Part shown: one piece after another, positions 35,401 through 46,704 of the stretch
Position numbering within the stretch: the stretch's first letter is position 1
Layout of the letters: each line of letters opens with the position of its first letter
NCBI GenBank assembly: GCA_900404475.1
Contig: OUQQ01000140.1
Location: forward strand, 1 to 64,000
Source: Spongospora subterranea
Taxonomy: Eukaryota; Endomyxa; Phytomyxea; Plasmodiophorida; Plasmodiophoridae
DNA length: 64,000 nucleotides
Direction of reading: 5' to 3'
Program-made: the position numbers and the translations under genes
The notes under the pieces: model-generated
Database searches by the model: none
The model's input: the letters and a program-made list of their open reading frames with translations, nothing else
What the model was told of the DNA's origin: nothing

Positions 35401-38127
35401 TTGATAAAGCGTTGGACGAGGCTGAGGTATTGTCGGTTCTATTGGTTTTTAAACATAAATCATCTGTTTTCAGGTTGTCGTCAAGGGTTCGGTTCATATT
35501 GGGGCACAAGAGCATTTTTATATGGAACCCCAAGTCAGTTTTGCTCTCCAGTGTCAGGTTCAACCCTGATATCACTTAGACCGCAATTGCAGTCTGTGGC
35601 GAAGGCGATGAAGTCGAAGTGCTGTCGTCAACCCAAAATCCTACCAAAACGCAAACGTTGGACTCTAGCATCAGCTTGCTTCATCGGTACTCATTCTTTG
35701 CAGATTTGTAGCTAAGGCACTTGGAATTCAACGTAACCGTGTTGTCTGTCGCGTCAAGCGCATTGGGGGCGGGTTTGGCGGAAAAGAGACTCGTAGCATC
35801 TTTGTATGCAGCATTGCTGCCATTGGTGCCAAACTAACGGGCCGTCAGGTTGATGTTTATTTCGCAGTTAATTTTTTTAATATGTCAAATTTCAGCAACG
35901 ATAGTTTCATGTTTTTTGCATAATATGCTTGGCGCTGATGTTTCCCAGGTCCGATGCACTCTTCCTCGCGACGTTGATATGAGTATCACTGGCACCAGAC
36001 ATCCATTTTTCGGTGTTTACCATGTTGGCGTCTCTCGTTTGGGCATTCTACAAGCTGTGGATATACAATTGTATTCTGATGGAGGATGCTCGCAAGATTT
36101 GAGGTCAGTCATTGAAACTATCTATATTCAATGCTTATCAAGATTCCAATTCGCTCAGTGTGCCCGTAATGGAGAGGGCGCTATTTCATGCTGAAAACTC
36201 ATATTTTGTTCCAGCTTTACGCTGCACCGGAAGAATTTGCAAGACAAATACTCCATCAAACACGGTAGTAAGGTTCGTTTTGAGTTTTCTCATTACTAAC
36301 TTCTGGTGCCAAGGCGTTTCGCGGGTTCGGAGGACCGCAAGGCATGTTTGTCGCCGAAACTTGGCTGGAACATGTCGCTCGTGAATTGAGTATCGACCGC
36401 CATGAAATCATCCGGATGAATCTTTTCGGTAAGTCAGATCACTGTGAGACATATTTCGGCCAACAGGTAATTCAGGAAAAGTCTTGCATTTCCCATTTTG
36501 ACACTAGTTTTAGATGCCCAGCTGCCCGCTGCAACAAATGTGGAGCGATCTCTTCCGGACTGCCGAGGTCGATCGCAGAAAGGTATTTTGCAAATTCTAT
36601 ATCGCACTTGCGTCGCCATTTTGAACTGTTTTTCCACCCTGTTCTTTCTAGGCTGAGATCGAGCAATTCAATTGCAATAACCAATATGTGAAACGGGGCA
36701 TTGCCTGTGTACCAACTAAGTTCGGAATGAGTTTTACATTGAAGGTACGATGTTGCCGAAGCGCCAACCATAAGCAACATGACATGTCAATCTGTCGCAT
36801 AGTTCATGAATCAAGCCGCTGCGTTGGTTCATTGCTACACAGACGGCACGGTTCTAGTGACCCATGGTGGCACTGAGATGGGACAGGGCTTACACACCAA
36901 AATGTGTGCTGTCGCTGCCCATGAACTGCAAATTCCTATTGAGCATGTTTACATTTCTGAAACGGCTACGGATAAGGTCTGATTATCTATAAGTCATGTT
37001 GTTCTCCCTTTGCAGGTCGTTGTTTTTTGTCGACACATTGACTATGTGCTTTCAGGTGGCAAATACACATCCCACGGCAGCATCGGTTAGCGCCGATCTT
37101 AACGGTGCCGCCATCCAAGACGCCTGTCGTCAGGTTCGATGATTGATTTGCATTTTACTTTTTGTCTGTTAACCACTTTTAGATTATGGAAAGACTAAAA
37201 CCGATTCGTGCCACTTTGCCGTCGTCAGCGAGTTTCGCCGAGGTCGTCATGGAAGCTCATCTGCATCGAGTTAATTTATCCGCGAACGGCTTTTACAGGT
37301 TTGACCTTTCGTTATAGTCGTAGGATAGCACTGATGCATTTTTACTCAGCACCCCAAATCTCGACTTTGATTTTAATTCAGGCAAAGGCCGCCCATTCCA
37401 TTACTTCTCATATGGAGTCGCTGCTGCCGAAGTCCAGGTTTGAAAAATAACTGTATTGTTCAATCAATTTTGCGTTTATACTATAAAAGATCGATTGCTT
37501 GACTGGCGATTTGATCGTGAACAGGGTGGACATCATTCACGATGTCGGATCGTCGCTAAACCCAACCATTGATATTGGGCAAATCGAGGGCGGATTTGTC
37601 CAAGGGTTTGGTTTATTTTGCATGGGTAATTCCTGATCTAGTATTTTCCAGATGTTCTTTGCCATCTTGATTTGCAAATTTGTTAACGGTTCTTTTAACA
37701 AGAATACAATTGACAACTTGCAAACAAATTATGCTTTCTACAGAGGAAATTGTTAGGTCACCCAGCGGTAAATTGTTCACAACCGGACCCGGAACATACA
37801 AAATTCCATCCTGTAGTGACATTCCTGTTGATTTCCGAGTTACACTGCACCAGGACGGGCCCAATTCCGACCGTAAGTTCACCATTAGACTCTGACCAAT
37901 GCTCATATATTCATTTCACAGAGCGATTATCAACAATATACAGTTCGAAAGGAGTTGGTGAACCGCCTCTTTTTCTCGGTTCGTCAGTTCTGTTCGCCGC
38001 CAAAGAGGCAATATATGCGTACCGACGCGATAGTCGCCATTTTTCTCTGGATTCTCCAGCTACATGTGAAAGGCTGCGGCTAGCATGCGAAGATCGATTA
38101 AGCCAAGCTTCTTTACGACCAGCGTGA
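32440..38127 (+). CDS. Xanthine dehydrogenase, complete, with many short introns
   Basis: Molybdo-flavoenzyme that oxidises hypoxanthine and xanthine to urate. The chain of exons can be followed from [15 protein letters not shown] to the stop. The N-terminal [2Fe-2S] domain has C-x4-C-x2-C (ACHEASCGACT) and the later NACIAPLC. The second cluster has CGFCTPG and CRCTGYRP. The FAD domain has [29 protein letters not shown] and ASPISDLNP. The molybdopterin domain has [28 protein letters not shown] joined to [25 protein letters not shown] and GVGEPPLFL. The Glu of GGKET, the Arg of TRHP and the Glu of GEPP are the residues that make xanthine dehydrogenase rather than aldehyde oxidase, which differs at the first two. 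More than twenty introns, mostly 45-70 bp, interrupt the gene. The phases I checked in the first third (for example G|TT, GG A|TC and G|AT joins) keep frame. No frame break was noticed. Confidence 0.95.
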
Positions 38128-39248
38128 CCATGATCTTTATTAAACTGCATACACAATATCGACAATTAAAAATTTCAATATCGATTTGCTGAACTCACTT
38201 CCGCTCCTGCGTCTATTTCCATGGCAGGTTCTGAATTTGAACTGCCAAGAGGTGATGCACTCGAAAGAACGTTGATAACAACTCTACAACAAAAATAATC
38301 CAGATGGGACAAGCAAGAAGTAATCGATCAGGATGACTGGTAAACTCGACAAACCAGCGATGTTTTTTTCAACGCCAAGTCATCTCAGAGTCACTTCGGT
38401 TTCGGTCTCCTCTCCAGTGTCATGTTTAATCACTTTGCAGCAGGACAAACGTGGTTTTTATGAAGGAAGAAAAATATCAAAACCGCAAAATCGGTTTATG
38501 TTTGCCATGCCTATTCGCCCAAGGTGGATCAGAAGACAAAATCGAATCATGTTAGTCAGGAATCGAAGGTTCTACGAGAGAGGAACGGAACGCTGTGGCG
38601 AAAATGATAAACAGCGGCTCATGATGGCAGCTGTTAATCATTTTCGCCCCAGCTTTCCGTTCCTCTCGAACGTCTGCGACTCGTTTGTGATATTAAGGAT
38701 ATCAACAAGGGGGTCGCATGCTCAATTCAGGCAAATGTGCCAGAAACGCTTAATGCTATCCTCGATATCACAATCTCTCGCACAACGTCAATTTCACAAT
38801 GTTGGACCTTCGTGTATTGTGTGTACAGTATAGTTGACGTCGCTTATGAGCTTGGCCTCTTGTTCAGTTGACCAATAACGATACCATTCTCAAATCAGTG
38901 TATCGTTCATGGAATATATCTTATCATAAAGTCTAATTCAATTCGGTTTCTTTCATACATGCAGTGCATAACGATATTGTTCTTGTATTGTGTTGAGTCT
39001 CCATCAAAGGACGGTCGCCGTCCCTGATTGCTGCTCAACAGCGAAAGGAGAGGCAAAGCAGCCAAATGGAGGGTGCCAATGATAGTAAAGCAGTGACGTC
39101 TTCGCGAATGTATTTCCGATGGTTCATTCCAGAATCAAATCCATATGCTGTAATCAGGGGCAGAACACTATTCTTTTGGACGAATCCCTGACGATGATTT
39201 TAGTTTGCGCTGGTTTTCAACAATGAGCCAGTTAACAATGATTCGAAA
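38128..39248. other. Intergenic region with a hairpin-forming inverted repeat
   Basis: No supported coding exon. The plus frame 38333-38833 is open for 166 codons but crosses the inverted repeat and shows no domain. It is listed as unsupported. Confidence 0.45.
38575..38668. repeat. Hairpin-forming inverted repeat, arms of about 40 bp
   Basis: The left arm, about 38575-38615, and the right arm, about 38630-38668, are imperfect reverse complements, with a loop of about 14 bp. They share GAGAGGAACGGAA and GCGAAAATGAT. Mismatches and a 2-nt bulge are spread along the stem, as in a miRNA precursor, but a small foldback element would look the same. Confidence 0.75.
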
Positions 39249-41791
39249 ATGTATTTCGGAATGGTGAATACACTAAAGCGCCTAGCCAGGGCAGGTATAT
39301 CGTTTGATGTTCTGAACCGAGAGCGGTCCGCGTCTAGGCAGATTATCGTGATGGTGAAGGTTGATAACTCTCTGATTAGTGATATGGCGCAAGCACTGCA
39401 ATTGGAACGTTGGATCAGTTCGGGTTGCGAAGGAGTATTTGATTTCAGTTCCAAACCTGATATCGGAGATCTTACGTATGCCGACAGGGTTCAAGCCGGC
39501 ATGCTGTTGCTGGAAAAAGCTGGAGTTCAGCATGGTATGGTTGATTCGTCTATTGTTTTCATTTCTACCGCTTTCCAAGCATGTCAACCTGTTTTACAAA
39601 TCCGACATCTTTGCAGGTAGTTTGTACTGTCTTTGTTGTTTTTTTGTTTGGTAAGGCGACTTTGTCATTGTTGATCTTTTTTCAATACGAAGATGGAACT
39701 GCGACAGCAGTTTTTCAAATTTAGAAGCCGAATTCATGGTTGAGAGTTTTTTGTTAGGTGATGGAGTATCGGTAATTGCATTACCTTGCCTGAAATTCTA
39801 TCGTCGACTGCTGGCCTTGCATCGTCATCAGACGTCGTTTCGACGGCTTTGGCACATCTTGCTTGTAAATCATTTTAGCTGCTGTTAATACAATGGGTGT
39901 TCACTTTGTTTTCAGTGCTCAAGAGTCAGAAATCCGGGTTCCATACAAGAGCTGGACGATCCCCAATCGTATCGAATTGGTCGCGAATTTTTCATTCACG
40001 AAATGCGCCGACATTCTGGAGACGAAATTGCGATTCAATATGCGTTTACAATTCATGTTGTGAGATGGCTTTGCTTTCCCTCCTTGTTGGGCGCTTTGCT
40101 TCAAATTGCTGACACCTGGGAGCTTTTACATCGCATAACATATCTCCGTCTTCTCGGAGTGTTCGGCTTGTCTATTTCTGCAGTGTTTCTTCCCTTGTAC
40201 TGTGTCAACAGTCTTATAATCTGTTGAATTCTGAAAAATTTATAGGATGTTAAAATATTGGCAAAGAAGATGTTCAACTTTAGCTACTATCTGGAACACA
40301 ACGCTGCTCATGGAACGTGCGTATCCCAATATTCATTACGATCCGTGCGGCAAAAGAGGTCATGGGGAACACAAACAGCTTCAAGAGCATTACCTTTTTG
40401 AAGAAAATTTTATGGAAAACACTGGGTTCAGAAACAAGATTCGTCAGCCCTTGTCGTTGTTACCATTGAACACCTTATTCATTGGCGTGCAAGTTTTGTT
40501 GATGGGGTTTGTCACTACACTCAGTACTACCCTGTACTCGCTGACCACTGCGGTACCTGATTGCTCAGCGAAAATGCAGGTATTTTGCCTTCCCAGCAGT
40601 CAAATTATTGCAATTCGTGCGCTTTTGGCTATCTTGATTGGTCTGCTCATGTTCTGGATGCAGCATTACGCGAAAATATGTTCTCATCATGTAACCGATC
40701 TGAAGAACCATCGCCTGGAACGCGATCGAAACCATACACTGATTGTAAACACGTTTTTTCTACAATGGGTCTCTGCCTATCTTTGGCTACTTCCTGTGGC
40801 GTTTGTAGTGACCCCTTTTGGTGAAGAACTTCACCATATCATTAGCAGGCATCTCTCGGGCATCCTTGTTTATGAGTACAACGCCGATGCGTTTAATCCG
40901 AACAACACTTTAATCATACCGCTTCTGGTTATGATAACTGCCACGCTGATTTTCGAGACCATATTGCCAATGATGAAAGACATTGCAAAAATTGCAAAAA
41001 ATGGAGAAAACATATGTTCTATCAACATGCAGTCAAGGAGAAATTATTGGCCGAGCGAAGCTGTTTTGTTGGCTATAGACCTAAGCAGGTTTATTCTTCC
41101 GTCAGACGACATAATGGTAAAAGCATGCCGTTCTGCCCAATGCTCCCATTTCATTTTCATGTTGTCAATTGCATAGAAAATAGGCTGCTGTCAGCCAATG
41201 GGACAATTCACATTCGATGATATTGTTGCGATGACCAAGCTACCATACCGCTGGAGTGGGTGTGATTACGAAGATTTGGTTATCCATATTGGACTCCTAG
41301 GCACATTTTCTGTTGTGTCTCCGAGCATTGTATTCTTGGTGTTGCTGAATGCCTGGCTGAGTACGCATGCGAATCTCGCCAAGCGCATGGTCCACTTTAG
41401 GCGCCCTCAACCTCGTAAGGCTCGCGACGCCGGCGAATGGGAGGGGTACCTATTCGTGACCATGCTTCTCAGCGGTACAATATCTGTAGCGCTGTTCTGC
41501 TTCAGCACTGGGCAGTTGGAAGCTTTTTTCTCTGATTGTGGCGATGATGCAACACCATTCGGGCCCAATCGGTTGTGTTTTGGACGGGGCTTAATGATTC
41601 GCCTTACAGCAGCCCTATTTCTCGAGCACATCGTTTTTCTAATACAGGCACTGCTGTTCGGCTTCATCCCTAGCCGCCCCAGTTGGACCATAGGGCGCCA
41701 GAATCAGATACACAAATTACGCCTCAAATACTGCATCGATACACTCAAAACAAAGTCAGTTGCCGAACTTTTCTCGCCTTTATCTGAATAA
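39249..41791 (+). CDS. Anoctamin (TMEM16) family protein, ANO8/ANO10-like
   Basis: Anoctamins are multi-pass membrane proteins acting as calcium-gated chloride channels, lipid scramblases or ER-membrane tethers. The N-terminal cytosolic part (39249-39535) ends at a GT donor. A later exon (from about 39917) holds RIGREFFIHEM, then GDEIAIQYAF and the start of the membrane region. The next (from about 40246) opens with LKYWQRRCSTLATIW, the family's conserved hydrophilic turn, and runs through several hydrophobic helices. A final exon set (to the stop at 41791) has DYEDLVIHIGLLG and RKARDAGEWEG followed by the last two helices. ANO8/10-type rather than ANO1-type is suggested by the short N-terminus and by AGEWEG. 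Exon borders between 39536 and 39916 and near 40200 and 41100-41200 are unresolved, and one exon there may be missed. An upstream 5' exon is possible. Confidence 0.8.
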
Positions 41792-41852
41792 ATATATACA
41801 AGAAATAAGTGGTAGCCGCCGATATGGTGTGACGGCTTGAGTTTATCATAGT

Positions 41853-42128
41853 TCAAGATGCGTTCGGTAAAGCAGACGATTCCGATTTGCGCATGGAGGG
41901 GAACGTGAACTGAGGTGGTCCAAGCTGTTGCCTTGCGGGTGATAGATTAGGCGCCGACGGCAGAGGATGAAATGGACCTTCCGACTGAGAAGGGCGATAT
42001 AAATTTGTTCCGTACGTCTCAACTTGACGCACCGGCTGATGTGCAGGCCGTAAGCATGTAATGATCAGAAATCCGATAAGAAAGACCAATGCCACGATGA
42101 AAACGATCTGTGTTTGACTCAGGTCCAT
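41853..42128 (-). CDS. Small single-pass membrane protein
   Basis: A 91-residue frame on the minus strand with ATG at 42128 and a stop at 41853. Residues 7-25 (IVFIVALVFLIGFLIITCL) form one strong membrane helix preceded by a short polar start (MDLSQTQ). The remainder is Pro, Ser and Gln rich and polar. This fits a type III anchored small protein with a disordered tail. No homologue is recognised. Its frame does not overlap another supported gene and lies 61 bp from the anoctamin stop, convergent with it. Confidence 0.55.
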   Translation of the reverse strand: MDLSQTQIVFIVALVFLIGFLIITCLRPAHQPVRQVETYGTNLYRPSQSEGPFHPLPSAPNLSPARQQLGPPQFTFPSMRKSESSALPNAS

Positions 42129-42773
42129 TTTTTGGGTTCGCCAAAGGAGTGAACTAATTGCTCAACAATTTCGGTGGCCACTTCTCGACGTATGAATACG
42201 CAAACCCACCCTGGCCACAGAACTTCATGATCCGATAAAGGCCGCGCCTGCCAAGGACCGTTGCTACCGAATGGTCGTTGACCGTTGTATCGACACTACA
42301 GTACTTTGCGAGGACCCGTTATGTGTGTATTGGGATAATCGTAGGTTTAAAAAACGATTCACGACCTTCGCAAGAACCGGGGTGTCTTCAGTTCCTTCCG
42401 AATGATTCAGCTCAGGAATGACTCTGCTTGTAAATTATTATCGTGATTTTAACTGCTGCCGTGCTGATTGTACCGTCTTTTGAGTCCAAAAGGGTTATTC
42501 CACTCCTAGTTTCATCACCGTCAACGTTGAGCGCGTCTTGTGGTTAGAATTTGTCGCCATAACGAAGACGAAAATGTCAAACATCGGTGTTGCTGTACTT
42601 CGGTCCAGCAACTCACGGCAGCGCAGATCAAATTTCTGAGCCCAGCATTGATGTTCCTGCTGAGGAGTGAATAATGCTTGAGGATATTAGCAGTTGAGAC
42701 ACACAACTTGAGACTATTGACCATAGACGCTGCCAATAATTCATGCAACACAGATTTTTTAATGATGACTAAG
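42129..42773. other. Intergenic, nothing recognised
   Basis: Between the small membrane protein and the ABCG 3' end. The minus frame 42521-42751 is open but shows no domain. Confidence 0.4.
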
Positions 42774-45700
42774 TTAAAAAGTGATTTCTTTGGTTTTCCA
42801 TTTCAAGACGAGATACATGATGATACGATAGATAATGATTTGCCCGATTAACACCAAAGCCCAATTCACGAGCGATACGTCGTTGTAATCGAAATCGCGG
42901 AGCACATCTTGACCAGAGAATTGACACTGACTATTAAGAGCGCCCTGATATTGACCTAAAGCGCTAGTTATTTTCTGCAATTGTTGTCCGATTCTTTTTG
43001 AAAAAAGGCTCGCATGACTCGCGAAACAAAATCCGGAGCTCCAAACGAACAGCGGTGAATCATAACACAAATGAAAAAAGATTGCGGAATCGGTTACAAA
43101 AGCATTGGGTCCCGCCAATTCCGTGCCCAACTCCTTTGCCGCAAGAGAACGTTAACCCATCAAAATCGTTTTTAACCAGAGCTTCGAACGCGTATGTTTG
43201 GTACGACCACTGCAAGACGCAGAAGGTTAATATTCCGAGAACGTCAACTCATTGTTGGCGTGATTACATAATGTGCCCAATAGCGCCAAAATAGCGGTAA
43301 TGATGATAAGCGGACAAAATACCCTTGGACACACACTGGACAGGATTAAAAAACGGAGAGGCCATAAAAACGGATGAAGTTACGAACTGAAGAAACCGTT
43401 AAGGAAGGCGCTGACCGCCAGCGCCACGACAAAGATTGGAGCTGTACAAGCTCTGAAATGAGAAAACCCAGTAAATACAGGACTACTAAACTCACAATAT
43501 GAACCGTTTTGACCTACATAACAGTGACAATGCATTCCATTGTATAGATCGAGAGAAATAAGAACAGGATGTAAACGAGGACGTGTTCAATCCCGCTCTG
43601 GAACATAATTAGTGGGTACCTATCGAAACTTGAATGGTGATTTTCATCAAAAAGAGGAATACATACGCGATGACCGTGAAGATCAAGGTCATGAGAAGGA
43701 CGAACGGCGCCGAAACGAGAATGTTGGAGATCACGAATGAAGATACAGGATAGGCGCCGTTCATAACCTCTCGATCCAGAACCTGTTTCTCTTCGATGAT
43801 TCCGGGTATACTGGCGACTGACTAAAGTAGCATTTCAGATATTTTTTCATCTTCCTTGTCATAATGAATATAGTGAAACACTGAAAAGACGGAGAACGAT
43901 GAAACCAAAATTTCTGAAGATCGAAACTCTATCAGAATAAGACAATTCACTGCATGTCGATATACTTTGTTTCATCATACCATGAAGCAAAGGAAGGCAA
44001 CCGCAAAAAAGTGAGCTGAAAACCGATCTTGAATCTGGCGCACGTGTCAGAGACAAGCCTTACAACTGAAGCGGGAATATAAACCTCAGACTGAAGGGTG
44101 CCAACATCGTAGAAAGTGGTACCCATGAGAATGGCCATACAGAAAAACACTAATGGAATAGACAGCGATGATCAGATGAATGAGAAAGAGTCCATTGCAC
44201 CAGATGACTTACTTGCTGCGCGGATCCAATACATCAACAAGTTCTTGCCTGCAAAATTCTCGTGGGAATCAATGATAATCATTGACAACAATTAAACGAA
44301 ACATTTTACTACTAGAAATGCTCGAAAAATAACGAAGGATCTGTTGCTGAGAGATCTGGCAGGTTGTAAAGTAAGATATGAGCCAGGGGGTAAAAATATT
44401 TGCGCAAAACTTAGAGCGAGGGGGCAGAATACTGTGGTTTGTCCAGTTGACACCATACTTCGGAAAGTATGGAACTAATACAGAAGATTCATGAAAACAT
44501 GAAAGTGATTATACCTGCGTTTTTGTAGGCGCGTTCAGTCAGGATTCCAATCTGTCGGATGTGCCTAGTAGATCATCAAACCACTGCAATCAACCCCGCC
44601 GTCTGAGAGACAATACCCAAGAGCGAATCCATCTGTGCTCAACGCTTTCCCAGGATTTTGCTCAATTTCCTTTAGTTCTTTGAGAAGCAGCGCTGCGATA
44701 TCTGAATCGCGAAACAGCTTTGCATAACCGGCAACCTTATTCCTGGCTGCCGCGGGATCGCTGGAAAAATCGGTATTCAGCACTGATAGATAGTGATCAC
44801 AAGGATTGAATCGCAATGGGCATGGCTGAAAATTCAAAGTAAACTCAGAATCTGAGGGTCATTTTAGCGTAATGTAGGAGATTACAAATTTGAGGGTCTT
44901 ATCAAAGTGGATGAGCGCCTCAGCTGATGTACCATGGAACATGGTCTGGCCTTGAGAAAGCAATCTGTTTACCAAAGGCAAGCTCAGAAACGCACCAAAT
45001 CGAAGTGCTCAATAAAACATCAAAATCGAATAAGGGAAGCTGGAAAGAAGAATAGAAAAAAACAATGAGGATCAGTGTAATGGGAAAAGAAAAAAGATAG
45101 AACTGGCGAGGTATAGACTATTCTTACACGATTTTATCAAACATGGAGAATACGTCCGAGCTCGGCTGATGGATTGTGGCAATTATGGTTTTATTCTGGG
45201 ATTTTGCCAATTGTGTTAGTAGAGTAATAATTTGCCTTGCCGATTCGCTATCCAATCCTGAGGTCGGCTAAATCACGTCATTTGGGTCAATGCGTGATAT
45301 TATATGGTGTTGCGTGATGCTCTTGCAACAACGAATTTCTATAGGCTTTCGCCATTTTTCAGATAATGAGTAACCCAACTGGCTAAAGTAGGTTTTCATT
45401 CTAGATTATTGATCCTAACTTCGGTTCATTTCAAATTGTAGGAATTTCATAACACTTCGTCATTTGCGTTAAAAATTATGAAAAAAAAATGTGGTCACAC
45501 CTCATCTAAGAATATGATCTGTGGATCGGTGACAAGCTCAACCCCTGCCAAATACCCATCAATCAAGTTTGGATCAACCGGACCTGGCAGCATTTACCAA
45601 TCGAAGCACGTCGTCGTTCACCGCCGCTGACCCCACGAAAAATTGCATTTCCTGTTTGCATATCGTTGAGAGCCAGATGAACCAAATCAGACTCGAATAC

Positions 45701-46674
45701 GAACCAATATTAGTATCGGCACATCTCTGCAATCCCATGACCTTGATCAGCTCATTGACTTTGGTATCGATGACAGACCTGGTCAAAACTACTGGCAATC
45801 TGGCAATATAAGAAATGATCAGATTCCTATCGATTGCACTTTGCAGTTTGAAGACCATACTGTAGCCGCGCCGCATAAGTGATGCACTCCCGAACCGATA
45901 AGATTGCTGAGCAATACGGGGATCAAATGGTGGCATTTGATTTAATGTGTTGACATAGGCATTTGATTATACAAACATGAAACCATAAAACTTTCATTTG
46001 ATCGTGAAAACAGCGAACACGTTTTAACAAATCCAAAATGGACGGGATGTGCCTGTGCTACAATAGAACCCAAACTGATTTCTAGGTGATTAATGGATTA
46101 TAAAAGAGAACCAAGAAAAAGTTTGGTGAGACAACAATGCAAATGTGAATCAGCTATGGATAAAGGTGTTATCAATCTTACGATATAAACTATCTTCCTG
46201 TTGAACATAAGAGACATGATGTTTGAAATTTTTCGGGCGGGGACGGCCACTATTTTAAAATGAAACAATCGACAGTAAGTGACGAAAAGAACCCGTTACA
46301 GCTACGATAGAATCCGACTTTACTAATATTTTCCCAGACGTGTTTGCGATGCGTCCTCGTAAAAGATCCAGCATCGTACTAAAACGGGTTCAGGATATAA
46401 CTCAAGTTAATTAAAGGGATATACCTTTTACCAGCCCCAGATCCGCCCATTAATGCCAACATTTCACCCGGAAGCGCCTTGTAAAACTATCAGAACAGTA
46501 AAGAGCCACGTCGAGAAATCATACGTGTCCGAATGTGGAATTAATAATGGTTTTATCTGGTTTTCCTTTAATTGGGACAGAATACCCAACATCGTGCCAG
46601 GATATTGTTATTGGCACGTTATCGACTCCAGATGCTGGGAGAGACATCACTCCATCCTGCTGCTGACTGATCAT
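42774..46674 (-). CDS. ABCG-type half-transporter (White/WBC family)
   Basis: ATP-driven half-transporter with the nucleotide-binding domain first, working as a dimer on lipids, sterols or pigment precursors. The minus-strand exon chain: start near 46674 (ATGATCAGTCAGCAG), ITISWHDVGYSVPIKGK at about 46580; Walker A at about 46437 (MGGSGAGK, split by an intron before STMLDLL); then IARLPVVLTR and ELIKVMGLQRCADTNIG; the signature SGGERRRASI at about 45640; Walker B FLDE at about 45505; PTSGLDSESARQII and TIHQPSSDVFSMFDKI at about 45250-45130; then GQTMFHGTSAEALIHF and CPLRFNPCDHYLSV at 44830. The membrane part includes FFCMAILMGTTFYDVG (about 44150), NGAYPVSSFVISNIL (about 43760), FEALVKNDFDGLTFSC (about 43180) and the final exon ending in YLVLKWKTKEITF. 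All catalytic motifs are present. Introns are short and some borders are approximate. The exon between 44565 and 44160 is not fully resolved. Confidence 0.9.
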
Positions 46675-46704
46675 GGCTATGGCTTCAACGCTAGGGCGAT
46701 ACAA

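Noticed and set aside
38333..38833. 166-codon plus frame downstream of XDH
   Set aside because: Runs through the hairpin arms and shows no domain; likely chance.
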